Shown: in pieces, positions 22,911-34,575 of the stretch
Layout of the letters: each line of letters begins with the position of its first letter
Position numbering within the stretch: the stretch's first letter is position 1
Assembly: GCF_910591885.1 (NCBI RefSeq)
Contig: NC_063275.1
Coordinates: 21,068,501-21,132,500, forward strand
Length of the DNA: 64,000 bases
Source of the DNA: Bombus terrestris
Lineage: Eukaryota > Arthropoda > Insecta > Hymenoptera > Apidae
Direction of reading: 5' to 3'
The notes under the pieces: generated by a model
What the model saw: the letters and a program-made list of their open reading frames with translations, nothing else
Databases searched by the model: none
Told to the model about the DNA's origin: nothing
Made by a program: the position numbers and the translations under genes

Positions 22911-25900
22911 TCTTTCTCTCCGATTTTATTTAGCTTTGTAACGCAAAAGTTGTGCTTTTCATATCTTTCCTTTTACGTGAAATTTTATTGCTGCGGTAAA
23001 TTGTAGCTTTTCCTTGTTGGTTCCTTGTTGCTTGAGGATGTGTAAATATTGCAGACTATTTTAGTTCGAGTCAGTAAGATCTACGTATAATAGTTTATTT
23101 TGTGAAAATTGTTTTAAAGAATTGTTTTATACAAGAAACAAATATTCTGTGGCAATACAGATTCACTACGTTATATCGTTTCATATGTTCGTCGTATTTA
23201 ATAGTAGATAAAATTGCACCTAAGTTCCATACAATTGTTCGTATTTTAACACCTGATATGAGTCCCTGAAAATCAAAGTGATCCTCTAACTATTATGATA
23301 TAGAATGATAATGAAGCATTCAAACATGATATAGTTGGAGAAGGAAACAATCTGTTGGATCCAAAAAAATAGATGACAAATCCTTGAAACTTCATAAAAT
23401 GATAAAATTTCAATAAATAATCTCATGGTACAATTTCAAATCGACTTAAATTATCCGCACAAACTACCAATGAGAGTATATCGTTTTTATCCGCGTCCTT
23501 AGACTTTTATATATTAAATTCCGTGAAAGGTTATTATGAAACTTCGTTTCTTTGAAAACACGAACAGATGTCAGGGGTCTAAAAGCAACTCACGAAAACT
23601 GCGATCGAACCGCACCAGGCAAATCCTTGTGCGAATTCTGCGTGTAAATCCATATGGATCGAGAGAAGGGGACTTTGAGATTCAGAACGAAACGAAACTC
23701 GATATCTCGGTAATACTTCAGAAATGACTGGAACCAGTAAATGTCGGAACTCGTTGTATGCTTGATGCACGTGTTATAAAAAGACGAGCTCATTATTCAT
23801 GCCATACGGTGTGAAGTAGAAGCCGCAAAGAGAAATCTTACAGAGACACTTCGAGCCAGTACACTGAAACATATGTGTTTGCATTAAAAAAAAAAAAAGA
23901 ACAGCTCGAATAAAGTAATTCAATAATTTTATAACTTTTGTAAGAAAAATATTCTTAAATCGGAGAAACTAAAAATTTCCATTCTGTTACTGAATATAAG
24001 CGAAACTGATTGATTTGTTGTCAGATTTCGCAATAGAATAAATTTCTGTAACAAGAATTGACAGATTTATTTTTAGATTCTACAAATCAAATAAATATAT
24101 CTTTCTTATATTTTATCGCAGTGCATTTCTTTACTGTTTTACATATGAAGATACCGTGATAAAATCTTTACTTACAATTCGACAGAAAATGAAATTAATT
24201 TTCTTATGCATCGTTGCTTTGCGTATCTTATTTCTTAAATACGAAGGTACTGCGATAGAATTTTTATTTGGAACTTGGCACAGAATTATAATCATCAATC
24301 AGAAATTATTCTATTTGCATTATATGCAAATGTTCATTTAAAAAACGATAAACTATTCGAGGAACAGGAAGGATGAGGAAAGCCTTCTACGCATCTTCTT
24401 GTCTCGCCAATAAAAATGAAACTCCCATCACGTATGATCGATTCTTTCTGCCTTCATGGGGCTGCAACATCATTTTCGTCCCTTCACCGATCTACCCTAC
24501 CCTCCTGCTTATCTGACAGGATACGTACGAATACTATTCGTATAAGCAGACTGGAGGAGGAAGACAAGGATGCTCGGAGGGGGGAATATTCTTGACTCTA
24601 TCAATTCTCCACGGGAATGGTTGGCAGCCACCCATGAACTCTTTGACGTTGTTGATTTCCCTCGGAAGTCTGCTGGTTCGTGTTTGATTCCTTACGTTTG
24701 GCATTCGAAAAAATATCTGATTAAAATTCCAGAGATCAATACCTTTTCATTCTACAAAAAACGATGGAATCTATTTGTTATTTTTTTGTACCTTCCCCAT
24801 TTGGATTAGAATTTTATAATTTATTCCCGAATACTAATATTGAGACTAATGTTAATTAGTACCGGTACTTTATGGGCGTATAATTTCTTTAAAACGTGAA
24901 AAATATGAAACTAGGAATATTTTTAGAGAAATTCTATAAAATTTGTCCTGTAAATGTAAATATTTTAAGAAATTATTTAAAAGGATCATACTGACAAATG
25001 CATTCCTTTATTTTAGATATTTGTTATACTATTATTCGTAATATTTCAAAACTCCTTTAAAATAGGAACTAGAAAAGATTTCCAATTTTCCTATCCTACG
25101 AAAGATACGCTATATTTATCAAAAATATGAAATTAAAATAATCGTTCTTCTCATGACGAAGTAGTAGTATAAAGTACATATATCTTGTCGAAACTACTCA
25201 CGTAGAGGTTTTTACTCCGAATGAACGCGCGTGGCGCAATGTTGTCTGTCGAACTAGTCGCTAATACTACTTAACTCCATCACGTGCAGATTTCGTAAGT
25301 GCGTGCGCGTTCCGTGGCGGAGAACGCGTGACGATACACGACGAGAAATCCTATTTAATTCCATTCCGCTCGCCTTTCGCAAAGCTGCACGGTATTTACG
25401 GAAGTACGCACAGCGCTTCGATAATTCCATTTGCCAGGTCCGTCTGCACAGGCACGTGGTCCATGGAAATCCTGCTGCATTTAAAGCAGTGCACTTCCGA
25501 ACGCAATCAAGACACGAGTCAACAGCCGTTGGATTTTAACGAAACATTTATATTCTTTTAGTTAAGAAGTCCGTTATGTTTCGTAAATTATTACAATGAG
25601 CTGATAGACGTTTATTTGTTAAATGCAACATTGACGAATGGTATAGGTACATACATATGGAAACTGCTTGTTACAATTTGAATTTTATTGACTAAAATCT
25701 TCTTTGCGTTTTCTAAAAAATGATATCGATAAGAATCACTTATCTCAATATCTCCTATATATGCATTAGGCGCTATAATTTATTGATGTTTTGCTATGAA
25801 ATAATATGAAATTTCCTTCCAACAATAAGAATTTCTTCTTCTCTTCTATCGTTAATAATTTTTTAAAGAAATTTATGCATGTATATAGTACATATATTCA

Positions 25901-26280
25901 TACATGTATTATATGTTATTGATGTTATATAATATTATACATGTTACATATATACGTATATTCACGAGAATCTAGCTTCTGTTGTAATATCTTCTAAGAA
26001 ATGAAGATTATTGCAATCAAAATTAATTAATAATAGGAAATAAGAAATTAATTAATAGCTCCTCAATGCTTTCTTTAAAATCCTTTACAAATCACATACT
26101 TCACATTCCTCCACTCTAACAAAGCATAATATTTATTTGATTATTTATTTATTGATACCGATTTATGTACTGCAAAACGAACACTTTCTGTTTAAAATCC
26201 ATTTTGCCAGAAAGCCGTCAAAATTTTGCTCGTAGTCATAAGAATGTAAAATCTAAACCATCTAAAGCATCTCAAACAAT
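22911..26280. other. Mostly AT-rich stretch
   Basis: AT-rich with modest GC-richer patches at about 24360-24680 and 25200-25540. An A-homopolymer lies at about 23886-23897. Short frames at 23536-23727 and 25303-25561 lack features. A TATA-rich, self-complementary stretch built on TACATGTA-like steps lies at about 25875-25965. Confidence 0.5.
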
Positions 26281-26760
26281 TGTACAGGAGTAACCAAGCA
26301 CTCGATCAAGTTTTCTCAACGTGGCAGACGTCGACACGGTGTACAATGGTGAATTTATTCAGCGGTGATTCGTTTGCATCTGCTTAGACGCGAAATTGTT
26401 GTCAAAGGGCGGGGGAAGGGAGGCGTGTAAAAACGCATACGAATCGCATAACGCGTTAGACGAACGATAGAAAGAGAGAATATAGGGAAAGAGTCCTCCT
26501 GTGGACATCTCTGGAAGAAAGGCACGGGGTTGTCATGGCGACCGCGCTGAATTCCATAGACACACGCATCCCCCGGGCAGGGGTGAGTTGCACACGTTCT
26601 TCGTTCCTGATTGGGCGTTATTTTTTTCCCGATAAGGGTGCACATGGCTTTCACGGAGCCCTTTCGATCGTATCTGCGTGTGAGTGCGTGCGCTCCAAGA
26701 GTGTGGGTGGTCTCGAGATTTGAGATTTTAGGGTGGATGGATTTCTTTGTGTCACGTGCG
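26281..26760. other. GC island carrying an RFX-like X-box
   Basis: CpG-rich island. On the plus strand an ATG at 26535 lies inside the X-box and opens a 62-codon frame to 26723. A splice-donor-like GGG|GTGAGT follows at 26580-26588, so a short first exon of about 16 codons is conceivable. An inverted CCAAT (ATTGG) lies downstream. No known protein is recognised, and overlapping minus-strand frames exist. Confidence 0.35.
26529..26542. promoter_or_regulatory. X-box (RFX-type) motif
   Basis: GTTGTCATGGCGAC fits the X-box consensus RYYNYY-N2-RRNRAC at every constrained position. It is an imperfect palindrome of two half-sites around AT. RFX factors bind such sites upstream of ciliary genes in animals. 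One site in 64 kb can arise by chance; function is inference. Confidence 0.45.
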
Positions 26761-27540
26761 CCTTTAATTCTTTTGTGACTTTCCGTGACATATACACCTA
26801 CTTCTTAGTCCATAGATCTTGGAGTTTAATCTCGTTTTCCGACAGCAAATCGATTTATATTAGCTTCTATAGTATCGCGGATATTTTTCAGTGAGCTTTG
26901 AGAATTTTTATTCGAGCATTCTTTAAAGAACCTTTTATTTATCGTAAGTATTGAGATCGTGACTCTTTTACTATCAGAGAATTGAGTGCCTTGTTAAACG
27001 ACAGATTCATGTAGAAGTAAGAAAATAAATAATAAAACTTCGTTGCTGAAGTATAGAAATACTATTGCAATTTTTCTGATGCAAACCGCTTACATGCTTG
27101 AAAATTTCTTGTAAGGAATCTTATAAACTTATCTACATTTAATTTCGATAAAATTTTTAATTCTCGCGTAAGAAATAAAATTATGGGAAACTTGTCCTCA
27201 AGAAATGGATGTCTACTATATGGATCTCTACTATAAAACTTACTATAAGAAATTTTCAGTCAACGATATTTTTGCAGCTTTGAATCAAAATAATATCACG
27301 ATATTCTGGGAACTACTTACGCGAACTTCAGTTTATGGAAATTTGTAATGTGGAATTTTGAAAAAAGATTTTTCTTTTATAACATCGCTCATATCATTAA
27401 TCTGTCATTAACTAAAGATTTATATCTTCAGAATTTAAACCTCCAGAAAATTTTCTGGAAATCATATAGAATTGATAATTAATCAAACCTCGACACCTGC
27501 ATAATCCTTAATTCGAGTCACATCTAAAAACATTCTAAAT
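26761..27540. other. AT-rich stretch
   Basis: No gene or repeat of note is visible. Confidence 0.5.
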
Positions 27541-28330
27541 TTCCGTTGCCTGAACCACAACTCGCATCAAACAAAGCTAGTAAATCCAGAACTGTTCATT
27601 CCTCGATACCCCAAAACCAAAAAACCAACCAACCTAGAACGAATCTCCGAAATCAATCAAACGGTCCTCCTCGAAGCCTCGAGGACGCTAGCCATTCTTC
27701 AGCCGGCTGCGACAAGAACGAGCGTTCAGTTCGAATTCGACGGATAGGGAAAGGAATGATGTCGGTCCATTTCGCATCCTGTCGCTGGTAGAATTCCGCG
27801 GATGCCGAAGACGGGCCATGGCACGAAGGCGTGTTTATTTGGCCGGAAGTCCGTTCATAAATCTGGCTGTTTTCGAGTCTCTTCTGTGAAATATGATAAT
27901 AGATGCGAGAGCGATGGAGGGCTGTCTGGCAAGGAAGGTAAATCTCGACGAAAACGAGAGAGCCAGAGTCCGCGGACTAACCTTCGTGAGCACTTAACGC
28001 CCCTCTTTTTCTCCATTGTGAGCCCACAGAGGTTGAAAGTAACCGACAATATCTTCGTTCAACCCTTTCTCTTTTCGTCTCATTCGCGTAACTTGCATTT
28101 CTCCGTTACGTCCGTGCCTCTGTTGAATTCTCAGACATAAGTTTTCCTGAGAAAGTTTGCGGATTACTCATGCGGATGCCACACCGTGCAACATATCACG
28201 AAGTGAACTCGTTGGATAAATATGTTTCGTGGCTTCTCGTTGCTTAGCTCTTTCTCGCGACATTTCGCCACGTTTCTTTCCACTTTCTTTTCCTTTTGCA
28301 ATGCGTTTTAACGTAAGTTGTATTTCCGAT
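27541..28330. other. GC island, no confident gene
   Basis: GC-richer at 27640-28110. Plus-strand frames at 27546-27791 and 27802-28140 are uninterrupted but Ser/Arg/Asn-rich, with no domain. A minus-strand frame overlaps the second. I could not support any of them as a gene. Confidence 0.4.
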
Positions 28331-28980
28331 GAACTCTGTATGTATTTATCTCTTTCTTCGTCTAATCTTTTACAACAAATCTAAATAGATCACATTTTTA
28401 TAACGCAGAAGGACCGTAGTGAAAAAAGTTCCATACAAAATTCTTGTGAAACTTTTATTTTATTCCTCTGATAGAATACAAAAGTCAACAAGAATCTCTC
28501 AAAGGATTACTTCAGCTTATATTTATATCGTATATCGTATTTACTTAATATTTATTTAAGTTTGAAGATAGAGAAAATATCAGCCTGATCATCGTACATT
28601 AAAAATATTATTCAAGATCCGCATCACGTTGTCATGAAAATCGCACAAAACACAATAACGTTTGTTAACAAGGAAAAACAGTTATATTCTGTGAAATAGT
28701 GAGAATTTTTAAGACGATCATACATGTAAACACAATAATTATTTTTCATTCGTATCATCAATCCGCATAACCAAAGTAATCCTCTACATTCGCAAGAAAT
28801 GGTAGCGACTACAAACACCATCTTCACGGTAAAAAGAGGATATAACAGAATTTCACGTGAGAAGCAGCATCATCTTTTCTTTTTCCCTCTAATATTCCCG
28901 ACAGCACATTCAACCTCTTTACCCTTTTTGTTCTGCTCAAATATACATTGCCGCTTCTTGTTATCCCTCTTCATCCCTCT
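28331..28980. other. AT-rich stretch
   Basis: Short frames only. There is a pyrimidine-rich segment at about 28870-28985. Confidence 0.5.
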
Positions 28981-29690
28981 CATTTGAAGGAGAGCCGCGT
29001 TAAGTAGAGGCAGGGTCAGGTTAAGGTAGGTCGTGACTCATAGCTCCTCACCTTGGTTAACCGAGCGCCTTCGTCTTTTTCCTTTCCTCTTCGCCATCTT
29101 CCTCCATCTTTCCAACGAGGGTGGGCAGAATTTCTTCCTTCTTTTGTTCTCCTCTTACTCGTTCCTCTCGTTGCCATTCGTTCCGCAATCTCTTTAAGAC
29201 TTTAGGACGCTGCGGCGGAGGGCACAAGAGGCAGATGAGGTAGAGTATTAATAAAAACTCGCATCGCATCTTATCATCCCCCGAGCGAGTCCTCTTAGCC
29301 ATCGCCACCACGTGGAAAATGCTCACCACCGCCACTTTCCCTCTTTATCTCTGTCACTCTTACCCTCGAGGAGAATATTGTTTAAACCCACGGAGACTTT
29401 ACCCCTCGTCGTTGATTTACGCGACACGATTCGCGGTTATTTATGTATTAAAATTCTTTCCTGATTTTTATGGAATTCGCATGTCCCTCTCGCAGATCGC
29501 GTTGAACGCTGCGTAATATTGACGTTGACACGCGGGACTGACAGTTTGACTCGTGATCGATGGGGTGAAGTATTTGTTGCGGGACTGTTATTAGAGAGAT
29601 AAATTGGACTTTGATGAAAGAAAGTATGTAAATTGGACGGAGGATTGGTTCGGGAGGTATTAGGAAGATTTTTAAAAATTTGCTGTACGA
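28981..29690. other. GC island with pyrimidine tract
   Basis: Pyrimidine-biased from about 29070 to 29170 on the plus strand, which gives a Glu/Lys-rich minus-strand frame at 29057-29335. No recognisable protein. Confidence 0.45.
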
Positions 29691-30240
29691 ATTTTGTAAA
29701 TTCAATATTTTGATTACAGTACGATGGTGTGGTTAGAAATGAAATTTATCGATTGTTAATGTTGTATAACGATTATTGATTTAAAATTCATTATAAAATT
29801 ATGATAACGACAAAATTTCTATAAATACAGAATAGTTTATAAATTTATTTAACATATTTAGACGAAGAATAAAAATTATTTCACGTAAATCCTACGTTCA
29901 CCATTTAATTAATTCTTCACATAGCTATAATTCCTACAAACAACACAGAAAGTTCTCAGTAAACACCTACGCTTTTTGATTAAATAATTAAAATTCATTC
30001 AATAAATAAACCCTACAATTTTCAATTATCATTGCTACATATGTACATATATATATCAGATAGCACCGAAGAGTTAAACTAACGTTTAATATCTATTTAA
30101 AGATATTGATCCTCTTCTTTTCACAATTAAACAAATTTTACAAATCTTCAATTGTAATCCATAAATCAGGAAATAAACTTAATTCTCATATATAATATAA
30201 CAAATAAGAAGAATAACCCCGATGTATCTAAAATTAACGA
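29691..30240. other. AT-rich stretch
   Basis: No gene or repeat of note is visible. Confidence 0.5.
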
Positions 30241-30910
30241 ATTTAGCGACACGCGTGTAGGTCGACTTTAACGGTCTGCCATTAAGAGAAAGTTTTGGCC
30301 AGAAGTGGGTGGCGGTTTATGTCAGGTGGGATGGACGAAACCGCGTGGATGATGACAGAGCCAAAGGGGTGGATGGAAGGTAGATTAAAGCGAGTGAACG
30401 AACAAAATACAGAAAGTGAGAGAACGACAGGAAGAGAGAGAGAAAGAGAAACGTGAGGGCGGGGAAAGGGGATAAATGTGTGGGGGTAGTTGGCACGGGG
30501 TGGAGAAAGTGGGTAATGGAATTTCGAGAGCGAGAGTCGAGGACAAAATGGCTGGCACGCTTGGTGCTTTCAGAGCGAGAGAATGAGAGAGGGTGGAACG
30601 GCTGTGCAGTCGGAGGGGTTGTAGGTTAATTAATTCCGGGACATAAACCCACCCCGCTGTCTACCAGCGTCTTTCTCTCTCGTACAAACTACGAGCTGTC
30701 GTACTGCATAGAGAACACGGCCTCGCTTCATAAACTATTATCAAGCGCAAGGTCGCGCTTAAATTGTGCCACTCTGCACAGTTTAAAGGGACCGAGTCAG
30801 AAGAATGTTTAAACCGAGACCTAATAAAATTCTGGCGAGGATGAAAGATGGGGTTTTCAGTGAAAAATTGCTCGAGTTAGTTGTACGCGTTGTGGTGGGA
30901 ATATTGAATG
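30241..30910. other. Purine-biased GC island without long frames
   Basis: G/A-biased on the plus strand (30340-30610), with short GA runs. It lacks any reading frame of 60 codons, which makes it a likely non-coding conserved or regulatory island. Confidence 0.45.
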
Positions 30911-31339
30911 AATTCTGAAGCCGAGTGTTTTTTTTTTTATTTGAGAACTTCTTATCTCCTTCTTATTCATGTTTACAAAATATTGATCATATTGGTTCTT
31001 ATGCTTTTTAAGTATATTATAGAAAAATCACTTCTCTATTCGATGTTTCGAATATAATTGATATCAAACATGGATATCAAACATAGTTCTTTCATAAATG
31101 GTGATCGGAAAAAATTGTAAATTAATCGATATCAGTGACAGCTGAAATAATTGTAAATTATATATCGATATAAAAAGTTGGATTTAATATCTCAATGAAA
31201 ACTTGCATTGTATGATGCTTAGAAATAATATAACTGAAAATATTTACTTCTTTCGTTTCTACTTGTACGAATTCGTTATAATTCTATTTATATAGAGTAT
31301 AAATCGTTTTACGTCTCATCTGTATATGGAATAGGAATT
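30911..31339. other. AT-rich stretch
   Basis: AT-rich, with a TATCGATA at 31163-31170. No gene is visible. Confidence 0.5.
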
Positions 31340-31602
31340 TTAAAAAATTCCTTCTGCATATACTTTAACTAACATGTCCACAAACGATTTCTTATTAATT
31401 TTTCCACAATGACAATCTGAAAGAAAATAAATAAGAAAATAATTCGTTTCAAAATAATTAAACAAAACCGACAATCGATTAAATAAACTGAAACTTTTAA
31501 GACGGTAGGTTTTGCACCACCGATACACCATAGCTTTCTTCGAAATAGGTCCGACACGACGATTTCCCATGTAAATGTATACGAACATTCATCAGAGGCC
31601 AT
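31340..31602 (-). CDS. Candidate two-exon minus-strand gene fragment, unknown function
   Basis: Not recognised. On the minus strand an ATG in a favourable context (TTACAATGGCC) at 31602-31600 opens a frame beginning MASDECSYTF. A second ATG at 31588 opens an overlapping frame (MFVYIYMGNRRVG). A possible 80-90 nt AT-rich intron ends in a good acceptor, TTATTTTCTTTCAG, with the next exon starting at 31416. A GTTTCAG at the end of the first segment could be the donor (weak). With that donor, the second frame joins in phase to a short tail containing CHCGK and ends at the stop at 31342-31340, giving about 56 residues. The mini-intron is the most persuasive element. Gene status is uncertain. Confidence 0.2.
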
Positions 31603-31635
31603 TGTAATGCCGTCTCGCGCGCCGCACGCAAGAAT

Positions 31636-31826
31636 TTATTTCGACTTGGCTCGTTTATTGCTTATCATGGAATCCTTGGAAAAGCGTCGATAGTATGGGG
31701 CACCACGCACGATCACTACGTCGCTGACACCTCCCCTTCCTCGTTTGTGATTCAATACGTAATCTACGATGCTTTCGTGGCAAAGTTGGCGATACTTGGC
31801 GGTAAATCGTCTCGTATGCGAAATAC
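31636..31826 (-). CDS. Candidate 3' coding exon, unknown function
   Basis: Not recognised. A minus-strand frame follows an acceptor-like AAAAGCAGTTTCAG and runs 63 codons to TAA. It is basic, with RRFTAKYRQL, a NHKRGRGG loop and a Lys-rich end (NKRAKSK). Codon choice is mixed rather than repeat-driven, while the DNA around it is AT-rich. Other frames in the same DNA are also partly open, so this is not decisive. The ATG-initiated frame at 32996-32802 on the same strand, about 1 kb upstream, could supply a first exon, but no strong donor in the right phase was found. The next candidate begins only about 33 bases downstream. Confidence 0.22.
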
Positions 31827-31902
31827 CTGAAACTGCTTTTATAGCAGGTGACAAGAATGTAATTATCTTTTCTATTTCCTTTTCTAGATATATCTTTGAC
31901 AA

Positions 31903-32801
31903 AAAATTACAGAAATCTTTATTTGTTAACGTTTGATAATACCATGAAGCGATATTTAATTAAAATCGAACGTATACAGCATAATGGACGAGATGATTCA
32001 ATTTTCCATATTATTATTCGATTAAGTTAATGTAATTTGATATAGTGATATATGTATGTATGCGATATTAAAGGATTCAGCAAAACAAATAATATTTTTT
32101 TAAATTTTGTGTTTCAGATTCCAACAGATTGTATATTTTTCCTATTTGTGGGAAAACATAAAAAAAAGTAACCTGACCCCTTCACCAGATGTGATTGGTA
32201 ATTATATTTATTTATTTCTACACGAAGAATTTGTTCTAGCATACTCGTACCCAGATTCGTTCATTTGTTGCGATATAAGCCATGCTTCTTTGACAAATTA
32301 TTGTAGTCGCGGCAAAACGGGTTAAATATTGGAATATTGAAAGAGAAAATATTCTATTCGTTGAAAATTTATCTCAATCGACGCATGATGGCATTAAGTT
32401 AGAAATTATTATCCAGCTTAGTATTGATATATCTCACAATACCAAGATAATTTCGATTATTGAGAACGAAAGTAAAATTAACACATACACGTCTATTCAG
32501 TTTGCATTATATTAATAGTTATATCTATAGAATCTGTTTGTGCTTTATTTATGAATTATCTAAAAGAATTTTCGTAAATTTCGTAATCTTTAATTTACAT
32601 CGTATCACTATTAGCATCGCATATATTTCAAATTACATAAAATTACATACAGAATCAGGTCCGAAATATCTTATACATGTATATGTATAAATCTCACGAT
32701 TTCTTAAGAAACACTCTTCGAAGCAGGCGTATCAAAAACTCATTACGATCGATCCTTGGTATTTTCCTTATAATGAGAGGGAAATTCCTAAAATTTTCGG
32801 G
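31903..32801. other. AT-rich stretch between candidate exons
   Basis: AT-rich, without convincing frames. If the flanking minus-strand candidates belong together, this would be an intron. Confidence 0.4.
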
Positions 32802-32996
32802 TCACGCTAAATTTAAACAATTATCCTCCTGTTCATAAATATGCGCATAAGTTCCATTGATGGGGCAAGAAACACCACCGCGTGTCGATATCATTAGGAA
32901 TATTTCAGCCCTAATTGGATTACAACGAATTTCGTCGACAGACTTTGGTAATTCGATTAGCATCTCAAACACCGAAACCATGAATCGAATAGCCAT
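32802..32996 (-). CDS. Candidate first exon or small ORF, unknown function
   Basis: Not recognised. A 64-codon minus-strand frame starts at an ATG in good context (GTGAAATGGC) and stops at TGA. It begins MAIRFMVSVFEMLIELPKSV, which reads like an amphipathic helix, and has three Cys further on. A plus-strand frame of 131 codons (32857-33252) overlaps it, so at most one is real. It lies upstream of the two candidates at 31.3-31.8 kb on the same strand. Possible origin as a small gene, an exon of a longer transcript, or chance. Confidence 0.18.
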   Translation of the reverse strand: MAIRFMVSVFEMLIELPKSVDEIRCNPIRAEIFLMISTRGGVSCPINGTYAHIYEQEDNCLNLA

Positions 32997-33252
32997 TTCA
33001 CCAGGTGGACGACACCATAATTATTCAGATCGCGTTTGTCGTGAGGACAATCGCGCGTATAACGCGACTCAGAACCCGTTAATTAAATGTTCTTTGTATC
33101 TTTTATCAATTTTTAACCCATCATCGATTACGATCGTCCGCTTTCGTTTGCATCTGCGTATCATTTATCGAGCACCTGCTTTGCTCGACCTCGTGATACC
33201 TTGGTCTGATGACGATCGAAATCGTGTTTCTTATGGTAGCATTCACATCTGA

Positions 33253-34060
33253 TAACATGGAAAAATTGATATCAATTCTTCTATCGTGCATTTTTGAAGT
33301 TCATGACCCTTTTTGCGGTCTTCGTTTAATGTAGTCTGATTTAATCTTGAAGAAAGGTTTCGTTTAAAATGTTGTTCCCATAAAGAGACATTGCGATGGG
33401 TCGTATCTTTAATTCTCGTTCCACGCGCAAAACTTTCAAAAAGATGAGAATGATCGAGCTTATTCCTTAAAACGTAAGCATTTACTTAACTTTTATTCTC
33501 AATTGTAAATTGCACTACAGTTACTACTTTTGCAGACTGATAATCTTTGAAATTTTCAATATCAAATGACTTTGGAAAATATTATCATTATTAATAATAT
33601 TACAGCTGAACAAATTCGTTATTGAAAAACTGATCTCTATCGTAAGTTTAAAAAACATACTCGAACTATTTGAAATGTTTAAGAGGCATCGATATACAAT
33701 GTGTTTTATAGTAGAATTACTGTATATAGGCACAGAAACGAATCGAAAATATAAAAAAATTTTATTAACACAGAGTTCATTTTCAATAAGATGAATCTAA
33801 GTTTCGTCTATATTGAGCTATCAATAAACATACCATGATAATCTATAAATCAATGCAGAGAAAATTTGCATTTTCACAAAGTTCTTTCAAAAGGATTATC
33901 CTACAAACTTACAATTAGAAGCTTAGTAATTTAGTCAAGTGCACGTACGCCCGAATAATCATCAAATTCGATTTTCTTTGAAACAAAGCTACGAGTCAAA
34001 CAATTTTATTTTATTATTTATAGAAAGTTATTTTATCTTCGATTATACCGCTCGCTGTTT
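33253..34060. other. AT-rich stretch
   Basis: No gene is visible. Short frames only. Confidence 0.5.
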
Positions 34061-34571
34061 TCTACGTGCGCTGTTCACAAAGAAAGGAGTTAGACCACGT
34101 GATCGACGTTGTCAACGAATGTGGCTGTCGTCGAGAACGAAATGCTGCGCGTTGCGTGAAATAACGTCGCTCGAGGACCGTTAGCAAGGCCCTCGATAAT
34201 GGTCGAAATTTGCATAGGGGACGTTCGTTCATTATTCAAATCGAATTATGTCAGCCGATTGACACGTTCTCAGGTGGTGGCTTTTGAAATTGGTGACGCG
34301 ACCGCCGGGGGTCCTCCACGCGCGAGACGTCGTGAGAGAGTAGCGCATTTGCATACGGAATTGAACTCTTCCATTCGTCGACCCCCCTCGTCCGGGCTCC
34401 AACCAAATTCAGGAACAACCCGAGAGAGAAAAGAGACCGACACATTTCTTTCAGACGCACTCGCTGTACCGTGGTTGCTTAGAAAATTATACCTACGAGG
34501 TTTTGGTTGTCACGTGGTGGGTTTTCAATTTGAATCGTTTTTGCATTTGGTCCGAAGGAAACAGGCATAAG
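34061..34571 (+). other. GC island ending at a strong splice-donor-like site
   Basis: CpG-rich island. A 123-codon plus-strand frame (34199-34570, ATG start) reaches a stop exactly where GCATAAG|GTGAGA looks like a strong 5' splice site, after which the DNA turns AT-rich. The translation has no recognised domain, and a minus-strand frame overlaps. The island might be a non-coding first exon on the plus strand. Confidence 0.3.
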
Positions 34572-34575
34572 GTGA

